From Sulfitobacter sp. OXR-159 (GTDB taxonomy: Bacteria > Pseudomonadota > Alphaproteobacteria > Rhodobacterales > Rhodobacteraceae), in contig NZ_CP139707.1 in assembly GCF_034377145.1 (NCBI RefSeq), forward strand, positions 753,001 through 817,000: a stretch of DNA of 64,000 bases. Direction: 5' to 3'. The position numbers and the translations under genes were made by a program. Of this stretch, positions 16,367-23,280 are shown piece by piece. Position 1 is the first letter of the stretch. Every line of letters starts with the position of its first letter. The notes under the pieces were generated by a model. That model was not told the origin of the DNA, made no database searches, and saw only the letters and a list, made by a program, of their open reading frames with translations.

Positions 16367-17599
16367 CTAGTGGCTCTCTGCAGGCGCACCGCCCTGAAAA
16401 TTATTCCCATTCACATAGTCACAAGGCGCTTCGCGCATCTCAAGATGCAGGCCATCGCCTGTGTAGGGATGCGCGCGGGCAAGGTCTTCATCAACCTCGA
16501 TCCCCAGACCGGGCGCATCGGGGGCGGTGATGAAGCCATCCTCCACCCGGATTGACCCTTTGATCAGCTGGTCATGAAACGGCGTCTCAATACATTCGCA
16601 CATCAGGATATTCGGGATCGCGGTAGCAAGCTGCACATTCGCCGCCCATTCCACCGGCCCAGCATAGAGATGCGGTGCCACCTGCGCGTTATAGACCTCG
16701 GCCATGGCGGCGATCTTTTTGGCCTCGGCGATACCGCCCACGCGGCCAAGCGCCGGTTGCAAAATCTCTGCCGCACCGGCGCGCAACAGAGGCGCGAACT
16801 CGGCCTTTGTCGTCAACCGCTCGCCCGTTGCCACAGGAATGCGCACGCCGCGCGCGACCTTGGCCATCTGCTCAGGCGCGTCTGGGGGGATCGGCTCTTC
16901 GTACCAGAGCGGGCTGTAGGGTTCGATCGCTTGGCCCAGCCGGATCGCGCCTGCGGTGGTGAACTGTCCATGGGTGCCAAAGAGCAGATCGGCACGGTCG
17001 CCAACGGCCTCACGGATGGCTTTGCAGAACGCCGCCGAGGTGCTGATATCCGACATCGCAGGCATATGCCCGCCGCGCAGCGTATAGGGGCCAGCGGGGT
17101 CGAATTTCACCGCCGTATAGCCGCGTGCCACGCAATCTGCCGCCGATTCCGCTGCCATCTCGGGCGAGGTCCAAAACTCCGCCATGCTGTGATGCGGCAG
17201 CGGGTAGAGGTAGGTATAGCCGCGCACCCGGTCATTGGTGCGCCCGCCGATCAACGCATGCACCGGACGGTCGCGGTCTTTGCCAAGGATGTCCCAACAG
17301 GCGATCTCTAGCCCCGAAAACGCGCCCATGACGGTCAGGTCTGGCCGCTGGGTGAAGCCCGATGAATAGGCGCGGCGGAACATCAGCTCGATGTTCTCGG
17401 GGTTTTCGCCCTGCATGTGGCGGGCAAAGACATCCTCGATCACCGCGCGCATCGCGTCGGGCCCGACGCTGGCGGCATAGCATTCGCCCCAGCCGGTCAC
17501 GCCGGTGTCGGTGGTTACTTTGACCAGTATCCAATAGCGCCCGCCCCAGCCGGGGGCGGGCGGGGCCGTCACGATGATATCGAGGTCTTGTAGCTTCAT
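16367..17599 (-). CDS. enolase-superfamily sugar-acid dehydratase/cycloisomerase
   Basis: A 410-residue member of the mandelate racemase/muconate lactonising family, closest in layout to galactonate dehydratase-like proteins. Visible: VKVTTDTGVTGWGECY in the cap domain, GLEIACWDILGKDRDRPVHALIGG, the barrel Lys in YTAVKFDPAG (about 187-196), EEP and GER metal-ligand Glu residues, and the APH general base near 326. At the third barrel strand the usual Asp-x-His is Gly-Thr-His (LFGTHGQF), so the first metal ligand is missing or replaced. GAGGAGGGA precedes ATG 17599. It is the last gene of an operon with an FAD oxidoreductase, an aldolase and a uronate dehydrogenase-like enzyme, so an aldonate, aldarate or aldarolactone substrate is likely. 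Confidence 0.82.
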   Translation of the reverse strand: MKLQDLDIIVTAPPAPGWGGRYWILVKVTTDTGVTGWGECYAASVGPDAMRAVIEDVFARHMQGENPENIELMFRRAYSSGFTQRPDLTVMGAFSGLEIACWDILGKDRDRPVHALIGGRTNDRVRGYTYLYPLPHHSMAEFWTSPEMAAESAADCVARGYTAVKFDPAGPYTLRGGHMPAMSDISTSAAFCKAIREAVGDRADLLFGTHGQFTTAGAIRLGQAIEPYSPLWYEEPIPPDAPEQMAKVARGVRIPVATGERLTTKAEFAPLLRAGAAEILQPALGRVGGIAEAKKIAAMAEVYNAQVAPHLYAGPVEWAANVQLATAIPNILMCECIETPFHDQLIKGSIRVEDGFITAPDAPGLGIEVDEDLARAHPYTGDGLHLEMREAPCDYVNGNNFQGGAPAESH

Positions 17600-17622
17600 G
17601 ACGGTCCCTCCTCGGAGCCTGA

Positions 17623-18465
17623 TCAGGTCTCTTTTTTGTCGTCGACGATGGTCATCTGCGCGATGCCGCTTTCGCCCAGATCGACCTTGGCGAAGGGGCC
17701 GCCGTGGCACATCTGGCCGGGGTCGGTGATGTCGACAGGGCCTTCTTCGGCCAGCACTTTTTCGGCGAATTGCTCGGCGTTGTCCTTGGGCCGGTAGCCG
17801 AGGAAGGACGCCTTGGAATTGTCTACCGGCGCGCGGTCGTTGTTCGACACACCGTAGATGACCGAGAAACCGACCGAGGGGGTGTCGACCGCGCGGGTCA
17901 CCAGTTGGATCAGATCGTCATAGCTTAGCCACGAGCCGAGCGCGCGGGAGTTGTTGACCTGCGCGGCACTCAGGATGCGCAGATGCACGGATTCAAGCTG
18001 GCGTTTGTCCCAATACATTGAGCCGAGGTCTTCGGTGAAGCATTTGGCGAGGCCGTAGAATGTGTCAGGCTTGTGGGGGGCGTCAATGCCGATGAAATCG
18101 GATTTCTTGTGCATCCCCACGGCATGGATCGAGGAGGCATAGACGACGCGGCGTGCGCCTGCTTGATAGGCCGCTTCCCACACGTTGTAAGAGCCGACGA
18201 AGTTCGGGCCGAGCAGCTCCATAAAGGGTTTTTCGTCCACGATGGCACCGAAATGCACCACCATGTCGGCCCCTTCCATCAGGGCGGCGACCTGATCGTA
18301 TTCTGCCAGATCGGCCTTCTGATAGCGCTCGCCGTCATAGAGTTTGCCGATGTCCTCGGCGATGTCGGAGCTGACCAATTCTTCGCACATCGCGGCCAGC
18401 GGCTCACGCAGGTAAGAGCCAAGCCGACCGGCAGCACCTGTCAGGACCAGTTTCTTAAATTTCAT
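17623..18465 (-). CDS. uronate dehydrogenase-like NAD-dependent SDR
   Basis: A 280-residue extended short-chain dehydrogenase. The Rossmann motif LVLTGAAGRLGSYLRE is at the N-terminus, and the catalytic Tyr and Lys appear in FYGLAKCFTEDL at about 136-147 with Ser in VYASSIHAVG. The downstream pattern LGSWLSYDDLIQLVTRAV and FLGYRPKDNAEQFAE closely follows known uronate dehydrogenases, which oxidise galacturonate or glucuronate to the aldarolactone with NAD. The C-terminal 40 residues (with MCHGGPFAKVDLGESG) are extra. It lies 12 bases after the aldolase gene and 23 before the enolase-superfamily gene, all on the minus strand. The exact sugar acid is not readable. Confidence 0.78.
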   Translation of the reverse strand: MKFKKLVLTGAAGRLGSYLREPLAAMCEELVSSDIAEDIGKLYDGERYQKADLAEYDQVAALMEGADMVVHFGAIVDEKPFMELLGPNFVGSYNVWEAAYQAGARRVVYASSIHAVGMHKKSDFIGIDAPHKPDTFYGLAKCFTEDLGSMYWDKRQLESVHLRILSAAQVNNSRALGSWLSYDDLIQLVTRAVDTPSVGFSVIYGVSNNDRAPVDNSKASFLGYRPKDNAEQFAEKVLAEEGPVDITDPGQMCHGGPFAKVDLGESGIAQMTIVDDKKET

Positions 18466-18477
18466 AACATCTTCCTT

Positions 18478-19257
18478 TCACGTCTCAGAAATCTTGTCGC
18501 GCACTTGGGCGCGCAGGGCATCGGCCCCTTTGGCCAAAAGACCCACATCCGTGCCACAGGCGACAAAGGTGAAGCCTTCGTTCAGCAGTTCGGCGGCGAA
18601 ATCGGGGTCGGTGACCAGCGTGCCCACGGGAATGCCCTTGTCCATCAGCAGCTTGGCTGCGGGGCGGATCACCTCCCAGACCTCCGCGTGCAGGGTCTGG
18701 CCCAGATGGCCCATGTCAGCAGCGATATCGGCGGGGCCAAAGAAGATGCCGTCGATCCCCTCAACCTCAGCAAAGGCGGCGGCGTTTTCGACGGCGGCGC
18801 GGGTTTCAAGCTGGATCAGGATGGCGGTCTGGTTCTCAACTTCGGTGTTGTAATCCTCGACCCGGCCAAACTGGTTGGCGCGGTTCAGCCCGGCCACCCC
18901 CCGGACACCGCGCGGCGGGTAGCGGCAGGCGGCCACGGCGGCGCGGGCCTCTTCAGGCGATTGCACCATCGGAAACAGCAGCCCCGGCGCGCCGAGGTCC
19001 ATCAGGCGTTTGACCTTGACCGCATCGTTCCAATCGGGCCGCACCATCGCCGTTGTGTCGCTGCCCGAGAATGCCTGTAGCTGCCCCAGCACCGATTTCA
19101 TGTCGCTCGGCGCGTGCTCCATATCCAGCATCACCCAGTCATAGCCCGCATGGGCCACCACCTCGGCGGCATAGCCATCCGAGAGGGAGACCCAGAGGCC
19201 CAGTTGCTTTTTCCCGGCGCGGATGGCCGTCAGGAATGTATTCTCGGGGTGCTTCAT
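18478..19257 (-). CDS. HpcH/HpaI-family class II aldolase (GarL-like)
   Basis: A 259-residue metal-dependent aldolase that cleaves 2-keto-3-deoxy acids to pyruvate and an aldehyde. The family marks are LGLWVSLSDGYAAEVVAHAGYDWVMLDMEH at 19-48, MVRPDWNDAVKVKRLMDLGAPGLLFPMV at about 71-98, the metal-ligand Glu in LIQLETRAAVEN and Asp in GIFFGPADIAADMG. GarL (2-keto-3-deoxyglucarate) and HpaI share this pattern; operon context favours a sugar-acid product. Its ATG overlaps the stop of the FAD oxidoreductase gene by four bases. Confidence 0.87.
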   Translation of the reverse strand: MKHPENTFLTAIRAGKKQLGLWVSLSDGYAAEVVAHAGYDWVMLDMEHAPSDMKSVLGQLQAFSGSDTTAMVRPDWNDAVKVKRLMDLGAPGLLFPMVQSPEEARAAVAACRYPPRGVRGVAGLNRANQFGRVEDYNTEVENQTAILIQLETRAAVENAAAFAEVEGIDGIFFGPADIAADMGHLGQTLHAEVWEVIRPAAKLLMDKGIPVGTLVTDPDFAAELLNEGFTFVACGTDVGLLAKGADALRAQVRDKISET

Positions 19258-20456
19258 ATCACGGCCTTTTCGATGAATTTCTCGGAACGCACGATCCGCG
19301 CGTAGTCCAGCGGCGTGAGGTCTAGCGTGCGATAGGCGCCATGGGTAATCAACTCAGCCGTGCCGCGCCCGATGGCGGGGGCTTGCTGCAACCCATGGCC
19401 GGAAAATCCGTTCATAAAGACGAAGTTTTCGACCTTGTCGTGCCGCCCGACGATTGCGTTTTGATCCACAGTGTTGAAGGCGTAGTGGCCGACCCACTCG
19501 TTGATCACCTTAACCCGCTCAAAGGCCGGTACGCGGGTGGCGATGATGGGCCAGACTTTTTCCTCCCAGATCGAATGGTCGAAGGTGAAATCGTCATAGG
19601 CCGCGTCATAGTCATCTTCGGGCGGGCAACCGGCCATATAATATTTGCCCTCTTGGCGCATATGCACGCCGCTGGGGTCGATGGTCAGCGGCAGGTCCAT
19701 CTCTAGCGGCTCGGCGGCGTCAAAGATGAAGGTGTAGCGTTTGCGTGGCACGACGGGCAGGGTGATGCCCGCCATCTGCGCCGTCGCTGCCGCGCGGGGG
19801 CCAGAGGCGTTGACCACCGTGCCACAGGAGACCTTTGCGCCGGATTTCAACGTTACCGCATACACGGCGCTGCCAGCCGCGTTCAGCGTCATGCCCGTCA
19901 CCTCGTCATGGATAAAGGTCACGCCCCGCCGCTTGGCCATACGTTTGAACCAGTCAAACATGGTGCCGCCGTCGAAGTAGCCTTCGTTCACCGTGTTGTG
20001 GTTGCCCGCGATCACGTCGTCGAGCATGTAAAACGGATAGCGCGCGGCGATTTCATCCTTGGTCATATGCTGGGTATGCGCGCCCATGGAGGCCTGAATA
20101 CTCTGCGCCTCGCGAAGGGTCTGGGCAAACTCGGGCGTGTCGGCAAGGTAGAGGTAGCCAAAGCTTTGCAGCGTCAGTTCCGGCACCTCGGGATCGTCAT
20201 GCATGAAGTGGCGGAAGTTCTTAATAAACTCGGCCCCGAACTGCGAAATCTGGATGTTTACCGGCGCGGTGAACTGCTGGCGGATGCAGGAATTTGTGTG
20301 GCTGGTTGAGGCAAACTCATAGGTGGGGTCACGCTCCACCACCAGCACTTCGCCGTCAAATCCCGGCGTGTTGGTCAGCCACCAAGCCAGTGCCGAGCCG
20401 TAGATGGCCCCGCCCACGATCACCACGTCATATGACGTCTCAAGCGCGTTTTGCAT
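19254..20456 (-). CDS. FAD-dependent oxidoreductase, DAO family
   Basis: A 400-residue flavoprotein of the glycine/D-amino-acid oxidase family. VVIVGGAIYGSALAWWL at about 11-27 is the dinucleotide-binding motif (GxGxxG in relaxed form: GGAIYG), EVLVVERDPTYEFASTSHTN the second FAD motif, and GFSGHGLQQAPAIGRGTAELI near the C-terminus the conserved flavin-contacting end. ATG 20456 is eight bases after GGGAG; the frame continues upstream but with non-protein-like sequence. It is the first gene of the sugar-acid operon. Oxidation of an amine or hydroxy acid substrate is the family chemistry; which one is unknown, and it has no obvious place in a simple uronate route. Confidence 0.83.
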   Translation of the reverse strand: MQNALETSYDVVIVGGAIYGSALAWWLTNTPGFDGEVLVVERDPTYEFASTSHTNSCIRQQFTAPVNIQISQFGAEFIKNFRHFMHDDPEVPELTLQSFGYLYLADTPEFAQTLREAQSIQASMGAHTQHMTKDEIAARYPFYMLDDVIAGNHNTVNEGYFDGGTMFDWFKRMAKRRGVTFIHDEVTGMTLNAAGSAVYAVTLKSGAKVSCGTVVNASGPRAAATAQMAGITLPVVPRKRYTFIFDAAEPLEMDLPLTIDPSGVHMRQEGKYYMAGCPPEDDYDAAYDDFTFDHSIWEEKVWPIIATRVPAFERVKVINEWVGHYAFNTVDQNAIVGRHDKVENFVFMNGFSGHGLQQAPAIGRGTAELITHGAYRTLDLTPLDYARIVRSEKFIEKAVI

Positions 20457-20696
20457 GCACAGTCTCCCTTTGCGCATTCCCCTCTGAATTGTGGGTAGCC
20501 TAAGCATCCAGAGCCTGCAATCTTTGTGAACGGCAGGGCGATTTTTCGTTTTTCCGCGATGGGTTGCGCGACGGCCCAAGGATGGGGCAGGGTGGCATTC
20601 GAAAGATGCGGTTCTATTGCATCGTTGACTTTTGTAGCGGCTGTCGCACCATGATTGCTGTGCCGCAAAAGACATCACCGCCCGAAGGAGTGGCCC

Positions 20697-21245
20697 TTGG
20701 ACAGCGACCGTGAAGAGATTGAGCGTCTGATTGCACAGGTTGCATTGGGGGATCGTGCCGCCTTTGAGGCGCTTTATGATCGGGTGTCTGCGAAACTATT
20801 CGGGGTCTGCCTGCGTGTGTTGGATACACGGGCCGCAGCAGAGGACGCCATGCAGGACAGTTTCGTCAAAATCTGGAACCATTCCGACCGCTATCAGGCC
20901 AATGGCCTGTCGCCGATGACGTGGCTGATCACCATTGCGCGCAACACTGCGATCGACCGGCTGCGCGCCACCCGCAAAGGCCATCAGAATATTGATACGC
21001 CGGGGCTGGAACTGGCCGCGCCGGGGCCGAACCCCGAGCAATCCGCCGTGGCCGCGTCCGAGGCCACGCGCCTCAGCAACTGTCTGGACGACCTTGAGGC
21101 AGATCGCAGTGCCGCAGTGCGCGGTGCCTATCTCGACGGCGACAGCTATGCCGACCTTGCGCAGCGTTTCAACGTGCCGCTCAATACCATGCGCACTTGG
21201 CTGCGTCGCGGGTTGATGAGCCTGCGGGAGTGTATGAGCGCATGA
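20697..21245 (+). CDS. ECF sigma factor (RpoE/SigK-like), TTG start
   Basis: A 182-residue extracytoplasmic-function sigma factor. Region 2 has FEALYDRVSAKLFGVCLRVL, AEDAMQDSFVKIWNH and MTWLITIARNTAIDRLRA at about 22-95, and region 4 has GAYLDGDSYADLAQRFNVPLNTMRTWLRRGLMSLRECM at the end. TTG 20697 is seven bases after GGAG and gives the family length; no ATG fits. The anti-sigma gene follows with an ATGA overlap, so the two are translationally coupled. The fasciclin and MsrB genes downstream point to an envelope or oxidative stress regulon. Confidence 0.88.
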   Translation: MDSDREEIERLIAQVALGDRAAFEALYDRVSAKLFGVCLRVLDTRAAAEDAMQDSFVKIWNHSDRYQANGLSPMTWLITIARNTAIDRLRATRKGHQNIDTPGLELAAPGPNPEQSAVAASEATRLSNCLDDLEADRSAAVRGAYLDGDSYADLAQRFNVPLNTMRTWLRRGLMSLRECMSA

Positions 21246-21934
21246 GTGACACCCCCATCATTCCAGCCGGAGACGACGATCTTCTGGCCGCCGAAGTGGC
21301 CTTGGGCCTGCTGGAAGGCGAAGACCGTGTGGCGGCGCGCGCGCGCCTACTTCAAGACCGTGATTTTTCCCGCAGCGTCGCCGATTGGCAGGAGCGTTTC
21401 GTGGCGATGACCGACGATATCGCGCCCGTCGCCCCGCCTGCGAAACTACGCCGCACGCTGATGTCGCGGCTTTTCGCTGCGCGGCAGGTGCCGTTGATGC
21501 AGCGCCTCTGGCTCTGGCAAGTGATATCGGTTGCGGCACTCGCCACCGTGGCCTTCCTTGCCTTGCCGGTGCTGCGCGAGGCACCGGTTCAGTCGCCGGG
21601 CGAGGTCTATGCCACCCGCATGGCCGCCGAAGACAGCGCGCTGGAACTGCTGGCCGTCATGGACATGTCGCGCGGCGATATCGCGCTGCGCCGGGTCTCG
21701 GGCACCGCACCCGAAGGCCGCGTGCTGGAGCTTTGGGCCATCCTGCCGGACCGCGCGCCGATCTCTTTGGGCGTGTTGCCTGAGGGTGAAGTCAACCGCG
21801 TGGTCTTGCCCGCCGATTTGGCACCCGAGGCCGCGCAAATCACACTGGCCATCACGGATGAGCCACCGGGCGGCGCACCTGACGGCGCCCCCACCGGCAC
21901 CATCATGGCTGCCGGTACCGTCGCCGAACTTTAG
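21242..21934 (+). CDS. RskA-type membrane anti-sigma factor
   Basis: A 230-residue anti-sigma factor of the RskA/anti-sigma-K family. The N-terminal cytoplasmic part (about 1-90) has AAEVALGLLEGEDRVAARARL and SVADWQERFVAM, the zinc-free anti-sigma domain pattern. One membrane segment is seen at about 100-120 (WQVISVAALATVAFLALPVL). The periplasmic domain has VLELWAILPDRAPISLGVLP, the RskA hallmark. It starts in the stop codon of the sigma gene. It should hold the sigma factor at the membrane until a periplasmic signal triggers its release. Confidence 0.87.
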   Translation: MSDTPIIPAGDDDLLAAEVALGLLEGEDRVAARARLLQDRDFSRSVADWQERFVAMTDDIAPVAPPAKLRRTLMSRLFAARQVPLMQRLWLWQVISVAALATVAFLALPVLREAPVQSPGEVYATRMAAEDSALELLAVMDMSRGDIALRRVSGTAPEGRVLELWAILPDRAPISLGVLPEGEVNRVVLPADLAPEAAQITLAITDEPPGGAPDGAPTGTIMAAGTVAEL

Positions 21935-21939
21935 ACCCC

Positions 21940-21978
21940 GAAACGCCCTTCTCTGATCGAGTGGGGCGTTTCGATTTT
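21940..21978 (+). terminator. terminator after the sigma/anti-sigma pair
   Basis: The arms GAAACGCCC (21940-21948) and GGGCGTTTC (21964-21972) are perfect and are followed by GATTTTCT. This separates the regulator pair from the fasciclin gene, which would then have its own promoter. Confidence 0.6.
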
Positions 21979-22104
21979 CTAGGGTGAAACAACGCGCTAC
22001 AACTTTATTTCGAATTTTTTGAACCATTCTGAAACTCCTCTCACTCTTGGCCCGTGGGTCCAGTATCGCCGCCCACAACGGGGGGCATCTGAGGAGGAAA
22101 CCAG

Positions 22105-22659
22105 ATGAAAACGCTCAAGACATTTGCCGCCGCGACCGCCACTGTCGCCCTGTTGGCCACCGGTGCCGTCGCTGCCAATCCCGAAGTGGGCGGCGCGCCC
22201 ATGTTCGAGAACAAGAACATCGTCGAGAACGCCGTGAACTCCGCCGATCACACCACACTGGTCGCCGCTGTGAAGGCCGCCGGTCTGGTCGACACGCTGG
22301 CCTCCGAAGGTCCTTTCACCGTTTTCGCCCCGGTCAATTCCGCCTTTGATGCGCTGCCCGCTGGCACCGTCGACACGCTGCTCAAGCCCGAGAACAAAGA
22401 CATGCTGACCAAAGTGCTGACTGCGCATGTGGTCGCGGGCAACTGGTCTGCTGCCGACATCGCCGCCAAGGCGCGCGCCTCCAGCGATGGGTTCTACCAC
22501 TTTAACGCCGTGTCCGGCGACGCGCTGTCGGCGCAGGTGAAGGGTAACAACGTCTACATCATCGACGAGAGCGGCAATGCATCGCGCGTGACTATCGCAG
22601 ATGTGAACCAGTCCAACGGCGTCATCCATGTTGTAAACAGCGTGCTGGTGCCCAAGTAA
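22105..22659 (+). CDS. secreted single-domain fasciclin (FAS1) protein
   Basis: A 184-residue exported protein with a signal peptide (TFAAATATVALLATGAVA). The rest is one FAS1 domain: NIVENAVNSADHTTLVAAVK, the H1 box PFTVFAPVNSAFDALP at about 72-87, LTAHVVAGNW, and the H2 box NGVIHVVNSVLVPK at the C-terminus. Such proteins are thought to act in adhesion or envelope stability; the bacterial role is poorly defined. A very strong AGGAGG precedes the ATG. It lies between an ECF/RskA pair and an exported MsrB, which makes it a likely member of that regulon. Confidence 0.9.
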   Translation: MKTLKTFAAATATVALLATGAVAANPEVGGAPMFENKNIVENAVNSADHTTLVAAVKAAGLVDTLASEGPFTVFAPVNSAFDALPAGTVDTLLKPENKDMLTKVLTAHVVAGNWSAADIAAKARASSDGFYHFNAVSGDALSAQVKGNNVYIIDESGNASRVTIADVNQSNGVIHVVNSVLVPK

Positions 22660-22682
22660 TAGGCAACCCGCACGATGTGGCT

Positions 22683-22706
22683 GGACCAGTACCTCCATGC
22701 TGGTCC
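22683..22706. repeat. inverted repeat between fasciclin and msrB genes
   Basis: The perfect arms GGACCAG and CTGGTCC enclose ten bases. It sits in the 82-base gap, without a T run; it may lower read-through or protect the fasciclin message. Confidence 0.4.
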
Positions 22707-22741
22707 GGCGTTGACCTAATCCGAACGCGAGGAGTAACACC

Positions 22742-23224
22742 ATGAACAGACGTCATTTTCTGACATCGACCTTTCTGGGCGCCACCGCCATCGGATTGGG
22801 CGCACGCGGCGCTTTGGCAGCCTATGTCGAAGGCGATTTTGAGGTTGAGCGAACGGAGGCCGAGTGGCGCGCCATGCTGAGCGATACCGAGTATGCGGTC
22901 ATGCGCGAAGGCGATACGGAGCGCGCCTTTACCAGCCCCCTGAATGATGAGACGCGCGCCGGGACGTTCATTTGCAAGGGCTGTGACCAGCCGCTCTACG
23001 ATGCCGCGACTAAGTTCAAAAGCGGCACCGGCTGGCCGAGCTTTTACCAACCGCTAGAAAATGCGGTCGAGACGATGTCCGACAACAGCTTTTTCATGCG
23101 CCGGACCGAGGTGCATTGCGACCGTTGCGGCAGCCATCTGGGCCATATCTTTGATGACGGGCCCGAGCCTACGGGCAAGCGGCATTGCATTAACGGCGTC
23201 TCGTTGAAATTCACCGCCGCCTGA
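22742..23224 (+). CDS. msrB: exported peptide-methionine (R)-sulfoxide reductase
   Basis: A 160-residue MsrB with an N-terminal Tat-like leader (NRRHFLTSTFLG and a hydrophobic stretch up to GALAAY), so it is probably exported folded. The catalytic domain has the two zinc pairs CKGC and CDRC, GTGWPSFYQPL and the reactive Cys in GKRHCINGVSLKF; the usual Arg-Tyr/Phe before the Cys is Arg-His. It reduces methionine-R-sulfoxide in proteins. GAGGAG precedes the ATG. It follows the fasciclin gene in the ECF-controlled neighbourhood, consistent with repair of oxidised envelope proteins. Confidence 0.88.
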   Translation: MNRRHFLTSTFLGATAIGLGARGALAAYVEGDFEVERTEAEWRAMLSDTEYAVMREGDTERAFTSPLNDETRAGTFICKGCDQPLYDAATKFKSGTGWPSFYQPLENAVETMSDNSFFMRRTEVHCDRCGSHLGHIFDDGPEPTGKRHCINGVSLKFTAA

Positions 23225-23248
23225 GTACGGACGCTCTGACGATTAGAC

Positions 23249-23280
23249 CGCGCGCCGCTTTCGGCGCGCGTTGTCGTTTC
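23249..23280 (+). terminator. terminator after msrB
   Basis: The perfect arms CGCGCGCCG and CGGCGCGCG enclose CTTT and are followed by TTGTCGTTTC. It sits between msrB and the convergent hrpB. Confidence 0.6.
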
